Source: Pteria penguin (taxonomy: Eukaryota; Mollusca; Bivalvia; Pterioida; Pteriidae). From it: DNA of 64,000 nucleotides. Under the pieces are notes generated by a model. It did not search any database. It was not told the origin of the DNA and was given only the letters and a program-made list of their open reading frames with translations. The position numbers and the translations under genes were made by a program. The DNA lies in the NCBI GenBank assembly GCA_035048485.1, contig CM068587.1, forward strand, positions 41,043,842 through 41,107,841, written 5' to 3'. Below, piece by piece: positions 61,501 through 64,000 of this stretch (position 1 is the stretch's first letter; the number at the start of each line of letters is the position of its first letter).

Positions 61501-62847
61501 TATAGCTCAGCTGAAAAGAATCTTGAGTAAATTCTTTCCTAAATTTGTTGGCTCTCCTTGCATTCCTGTAATATCAGATGGCGTTAGCTTTTAATGTGAC
61601 CTGAGTCACTCAGGTGACCCAAAGCTGTTGGTTTCTGTCAGTTGTCATATAGCATCCATCATGCAGACAGAAGCTTTGGCAAAACCTTGTGCTTAAAAAT
61701 GCAGCATTTTGCTTGCCTATGGAAAACCAGTAGCATCCAGCATGTTTAAAAGAGAGCCTGTTGCAATATTTGATTTCTCCCAAGCTTCGAGCTATTTGTA
61801 TAAGATAATGTATAATGTCTTCATAGTGTAAAATATTAAATTAGCTGATGCAATGTTACTATTGCATTCACAACAATGTACTACAGTGGTATGTTAAGAA
61901 TATTTGACCTACTGTAATGCTTGAAAAAATGAAACTGTTTTACATCTAATGGTATACTTTTCCATAGCATATAGTTTTAAAGATGCAAATTTGTTGCTCG
62001 AGATTCTGGGAATGACCATGAAATTGACATTCCTGTGATTTTCAAAATGGAAATCATGATAACCAACTTGAATTTCTTTTACTGCTATGTGTGCTGCTCA
62101 TGAACAACAAGTTCCTTTGATTTTGGTCCTTGACTCGAACTTTTTAACAAATCTTTAGATCTGCAGGAACATAGAACTTTTTGCTTTTCCTTTGTGATAC
62201 CGAAGTCTGAACATCAACTAACAATTGCTTTTAATTATACAAGATTGGTTAACATTAATGGAGAATTTTGACAGAAATTCTATTGTACTGGATCTTAAAA
62301 ATGCATGTTTTCATCAAGACTGTCAGATGAAAAGAACAAGTCTGAAATCATCTGAACAATTTTGTGATTATAAATGAAAATGAAAGTATTCTCATTAAGT
62401 CATTGAACATTTATCTTTCCTCTTATAATCTATATATTTCAAAAAATGATTTCTTTCTGCAATGAAATTAGTTTCTCTTTATTCTAGTTTTTACATAAAT
62501 CATTCTTACTACTTAAATTATCATTTAGTAGTTGTTTTAATTTTCATTAGGTAGTAACATTTCATTGTGTAGGATTTATAAAGTATCAGAAAATTGGAAA
62601 CCAGTAAAATGAACATCCAGAATAATCCTATATCAGAACCACATGAAAAATGCATTAAGGAATATCAAAACATGCATTAAGGAATATCAAAACATGCATT
62701 AGGGAATATCAAAACATGCATTAAGGAATATCAAAACATGCATTAAGGAATACCAAAACATGCGTAGGTGATGATTAATAAAAGTTCTTTAATCTATTTC
62801 AGACTTCTTCCCAATCCTCTTTGAATGAAGCTGGTACATCAGTTTGA
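34523..62847 (+). CDS. RRBP1: ribosome-binding protein 1 / kinectin family, complete
   Basis: Coding exons: 34523-35192, 35569-35714, 36103-36175, 36366-36625, 37240-37277, 37842-38016, 38360-38557, 40158-40262, 40562-40792, 41000-41095, 41609-41701, 42513-42590, 43800-43895, 45112-45195, 47150-47347, 47768-47863, 48307-48411, 50095-50187, 50588-50647, 51885-51950, 53455-53538, 56765-56839, 57988-58155, 59090-59125, 59971-60048, 62803-62847 (about 1148 aa). The family comprises p180 and kinectin of the rough ER, which tether ribosomes or microtubule motors. Residues 5-27 form the ER anchor, followed by KSYEEAIAEQRRRMEEE as in RRBP1 and a long Lys-rich basic segment; the vertebrate decapeptide repeats are absent. 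From about residue 270 nearly all is coiled coil. ELREKNWKAMDALEKAE (residue 633 on) and RLFPDIS mark the most conserved block. The end GTSV equals that of human RRBP1. Every exon after the seventh begins and ends in phase 0. Confidence 0.95.
35312..35430 (+). mobile_element. tRNA-headed SINE fragment
   Basis: An A-box-like gtggcttagtgg is followed by a B-box-like catgttcaactccaa and then gggtcttgtctttcagtt, in the order of the other SINE copies. It is in the intron after the first RRBP1 coding exon. Confidence 0.6.
38558..40157. other. RRBP1 intron with repeat debris
   Basis: No coding evidence. The middle (about 38600-39460) is GC-richer in patches and ends with tcctgaatccgccact (39393-39408) after a C-rich run; that ending resembles the ggattc ends of the interspersed repeats at 21.3 and 26.5 kb. 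The 139-codon minus-strand frame there is judged to come from this repeat. Confidence 0.45.
42692..42838 (+). CDS. RRBP1: alternative terminal exon of RRBP1 (short isoform)
   Basis: After the acceptor attatttatag the exon is open in phase 0, the same phase left by the exon ending at 42590. It encodes 48 residues starting KLNKTDAANLLK and ending ESESDDY before TAA (42836-42838). AATAAA lies at 43084-43089. Together these make a proper 3' terminal exon, giving a predicted 769-aa isoform that keeps the membrane anchor and half the coiled coil, with a polar acidic end in place of the distal rod and GTSV. Composition is like the neighbouring coding exons. Without transcripts it remains a prediction. 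Confidence 0.6.
   Translation, partial: KLNKTDAANLLKINSFLRRSTSNESDKKSDTDKEKCHCSLLESESDDY
43084..43089 (+). promoter_or_regulatory. poly(A) signal for the short RRBP1 form
   Basis: AATAAA, 246 bases after the TAA of the alternative terminal exon and more than 700 bases before the next constitutive exon. Confidence 0.5.
43800..48411 (+). other. RRBP1: array of five phase-0 coiled-coil exons in RRBP1
   Basis: Exons 43800-43895, 45112-45195, 47150-47347, 47768-47863 and 48307-48411 encode 32, 28, 66, 32 and 35 residues. Four start with a small-polar stretch and then a module like ELEEKNKTLQSQI (also ELASCNKTIQSQ, ELENEKKVLQVE, ELEAENKKLQSQ). They lie between the conserved DWMMSFEKQ block and the QLENSVEGEEKKWQ block, where the human protein is shorter. 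The similarity suggests exon duplication, and any of them could be skipped without frameshift. Confidence 0.7.
44132..45070. mobile_element. non-autonomous DNA element, 939 bp
   Basis: Starts taccgtatatacttgcctgt. Its right end, reverse complemented, reads taccgtaaacacggacct, then ataagtcactccacctataa. The inverted ends are thus imperfect, and the outer TA may be the target duplication. The interior holds a GAT run (44625-44646) and an AAGTTCGAAGGCTGGGG segment, possibly a decayed transposase 3' end, but no intact frame. It stops 41 bp before the RRBP1 exon at 45112. Confidence 0.7.
48851..49224. mobile_element. Mutator-like MITE with ~62-bp TIRs and 9-bp TSD
   Basis: Element 48860-49215 (356 bp). 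The left arm, caatctgattaaaaccctat to 48922, is matched by the right arm 49153-49215. After a 28-bp gap in the left arm only, similarity goes on (ggtgacctctgat against the reverse of atcagaggtcgcc). The direct repeats gggatttac at 48851-48859 and 49216-49224 are the 9-bp target duplication. Long TIRs plus a 9-bp duplication are diagnostic of Mutator-like elements. There is no transposase. A deletion derivative sits at 23503-23576. Confidence 0.88.
49289..49600 (+). other. exon-like open segment inside an RRBP1 intron
   Basis: Between a weak acceptor (ggtaaaag) and a good donor (gtatgt) there is an open frame of exactly 104 codons, phase 0 at both ends, in the intron between two phase-0 RRBP1 exons. 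The translation has a Cys-rich start (CQHLMECVLRSCLRC) and then a Leu-rich helical part (RLLSLLSVYQQFVSSVDE). It does not look like coiled coil, and I do not recognise it. It begins 65 bp after the Mutator-like MITE. It could be a relic of an unrelated gene, a cassette exon or chance. Confidence 0.3.
53539..56764. other. large RRBP1 intron
   Basis: Intronic by exon phases on either side. Contains a 90-codon frame at 53681 with a hydrophobic stretch (rejected), T/G-rich homopolymer tracts (55100-55170), a weak 'gtagatct'-type repeat (55340-55510) and the foldback element at 55499. Confidence 0.6.
55499..55674. mobile_element. foldback MITE, 176 bp
   Basis: Left arm 55499-55541 and right arm 55634-55674 are inverted copies with about five mismatches over 41 bp. 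The core gagctgtaacattggac is exact. Similarity continues inwards (ttccctccaat against the reverse of atggaggga), so most of the element folds on itself. A TA on either side may be the target duplication. Confidence 0.8.
60921..60938 (+). CDS. RRBP1: possible 18-nt in-frame microexon of RRBP1
   Basis: The acceptor cctctgacag and donor gtaagt enclose gcacagttaggtgtcatg, six codons (AQLGVM). It lies between two phase-0 exons and would add six residues between SQRL and TSSQ without changing the frame. Both splice sites are good matches, but so short a segment can occur by chance. Confidence 0.35.
62651..62764. repeat. minisatellite, 22-bp unit x 5
   Basis: Copies start at 62651, 62673, 62695, 62717 and 62739, with a partial sixth at 62761. 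Each reads tgcattaaggaatatcaaaa then ca. The array ends 38 bp before the last RRBP1 exon, close to or within its branch-point region. Confidence 0.95.
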
Positions 62848-63591
62848 TCAATCTTTGACTGGGATTCAATCATCTAGGATGCAAGTCAGACTTCATAGGG
62901 ACTAAATTCAATGTCAACTTACAGAGTTTGTTGAAGATTTTTAAGGACTTGCTGTAATTACTCATGAATGTAATACATGTATATCTGTATGGCTTGTTTT
63001 ACAGAGTCATTGTTGAAATCAACCACCATGTTAGTAAATTTCAGTGCCTGCTCATGTTGTAATACTGTGCAATTTTGAAATTTCATTTCTGAAAGGACAC
63101 CTGTATCTATATTTTAGAATTAATTTGTTTTTATTAAGTGACAATGAAATATGTTGCTAATGTTTATAATCTTGTTTAAATAATGACAGTATATGTGCAA
63201 TAGAGTACATCAAAATTGGTTTTTTCAATCACTAAATGAAGGTGATTTGAAAAATAGAATGCATGCAATTGCTTGTTAAACATTTATTCTTTTGTTGCTG
63301 TATTTTAGTTACATTGTTCAAGAACAATTGTGCGGTTCTATATAATGATAAATGGTGCAGTACTTGAAATATTAAGTGTGTCTATTTTTCATAACTAATA
63401 AAAAGTTTTCATTATATATATTGATGTTGATAGAATTATTTTCTACATGTGACTTTGTTTATATTAGTTTCTTAATATTTATAGTGCATGAGGAGTTTAA
63501 TCGCAGTCAGTTAATTTTCAGCTTCTGAAAATCAGATTGAAAGTCTGTCAGTTTAGAAATATTGTTGTAAATCAGTTTTCTGTCAAATAAA
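62848..63591 (+). promoter_or_regulatory. RRBP1: RRBP1 3' UTR with two poly(A) signals
   Basis: After the TGA at 62845-62847 the sequence is non-coding. AATAAA occurs at 63397-63402 (in ataactaataaaaag) and at 63586-63591 (in gtcaaataaactg). Either gives a 3' UTR of roughly 0.6-0.8 kb. Confidence 0.6.
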
Positions 63592-64000
63592 CTGTGAAAG
63601 GAACTAAAGTGAAGTATCCTAACCGTGAAATATTTCACCTATATTATTTTATTTATACAGTTACTTGGTCTTCAAGAGGAAGAAATTATGCTTCTCTCCC
63701 TCTCTCACTCCTTCTTGTCTATTATCCTCTTTTTTCTTTTTTTTTTTATAAGACTTTTTGAGATTGAAATAAGATCAAATCTGCGATTAAGCTCCTTGAA
63801 TGTTTTGTATGGCATTAGCAGCTTGTGATTCACATATATTTGTATCTATATTTTGGGAACAATTCATGAAAGTCTCTCACATATCATAAAAGCAACTTTA
63901 TTTTGCACTCACTGGATAGGACCTGTTTCACCTCTTACTAAAAATATATTAAGTCAGTATTATTTAAGCATTATGGTTATAATGATTATTGGATCTGACA
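63592..64000. other. right-edge stretch, nothing recognised
   Basis: AT-rich, with a T-rich tract near 63730-63750. A 67-codon plus-strand frame here (63625-63828) spans that tract and is not convincing. Confidence 0.5.

Larger units (their letters stand above)
60049..62802. other. last large RRBP1 intron
   Basis: No coding sequence apart from a possible 18-nt microexon. Runs of diverged 'ttctt-actttaattatatagccatttt' type repeats occur at 60300-60530. Near the 3' end lies the 22-bp minisatellite at 62651. Confidence 0.6.

Overview
The window is eukaryotic nuclear DNA. It is AT-rich and repeat-laden, with short exons, GT-AG introns and AATAAA poly(A) signals. The protein content, together with tRNA-headed SINE remnants, many foldback elements and frequent short palindromes such as catgtacatg, suggests a mollusc, most likely a bivalve. 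That assignment is an inference from sequence style; no marker gene proves it.

Three conserved genes were reconstructed exon by exon with consistent splice phases. (1) Plus strand, 2159-16930: the 3' part (8 exons, 411 codons) of a hedgehog-interacting-protein-like gene (HHIPL, closest in layout to HHIPL2), whose 5' exons lie left of the window. (2) Minus strand, 33656-29017: a complete six-exon enolase-phosphatase 1 gene (ENOPH1, 313 aa) of the methionine salvage pathway, carrying a 52-residue very acidic C-terminal tail. (3) Plus strand, 34523-62847: a complete p180/kinectin family gene (RRBP1-like, about 1148 aa, 26 coding exons), encoding an ER membrane protein with an N-terminal anchor, a Lys-rich segment, a very long coiled coil and a C-terminal GTSV. 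ENOPH1 and RRBP1 are head to head, with 866 bp between their start codons.

The accessory stretch between HHIPL and ENOPH1 (about 17-29 kb) holds two unrecognised loci. One is a minus-strand two-exon gene candidate (20027-21604, 174 aa). The other is a plus-strand locus (22.7-25.5 kb) made of five diverged copies of an amphipathic-helix motif of the form Y-V-x-E-I-I-x-N/D-S, broken by stops, a small transposon and TA microsatellites. It is followed by three phase-0 exons ending in a Lys/Arg-rich tail with three cysteines. This is the best candidate for something undescribed.

Mobile and repetitive DNA is abundant: two members of a Mutator-like MITE family, both with 9-bp target duplications (23.5 and 48.9 kb); other inverted-repeat elements at 11.0, 29.7, 31.4, 44.1 and 55.5 kb; a 40-bp perfect palindrome between 8-bp direct repeats; SINE-like remnants; and several minisatellites (units of 22, 38, 44 and 48 bp). 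RRBP1 also shows a likely alternative terminal exon with its own poly(A) signal, an array of phase-0 coiled-coil exons and a possible 18-nt microexon.
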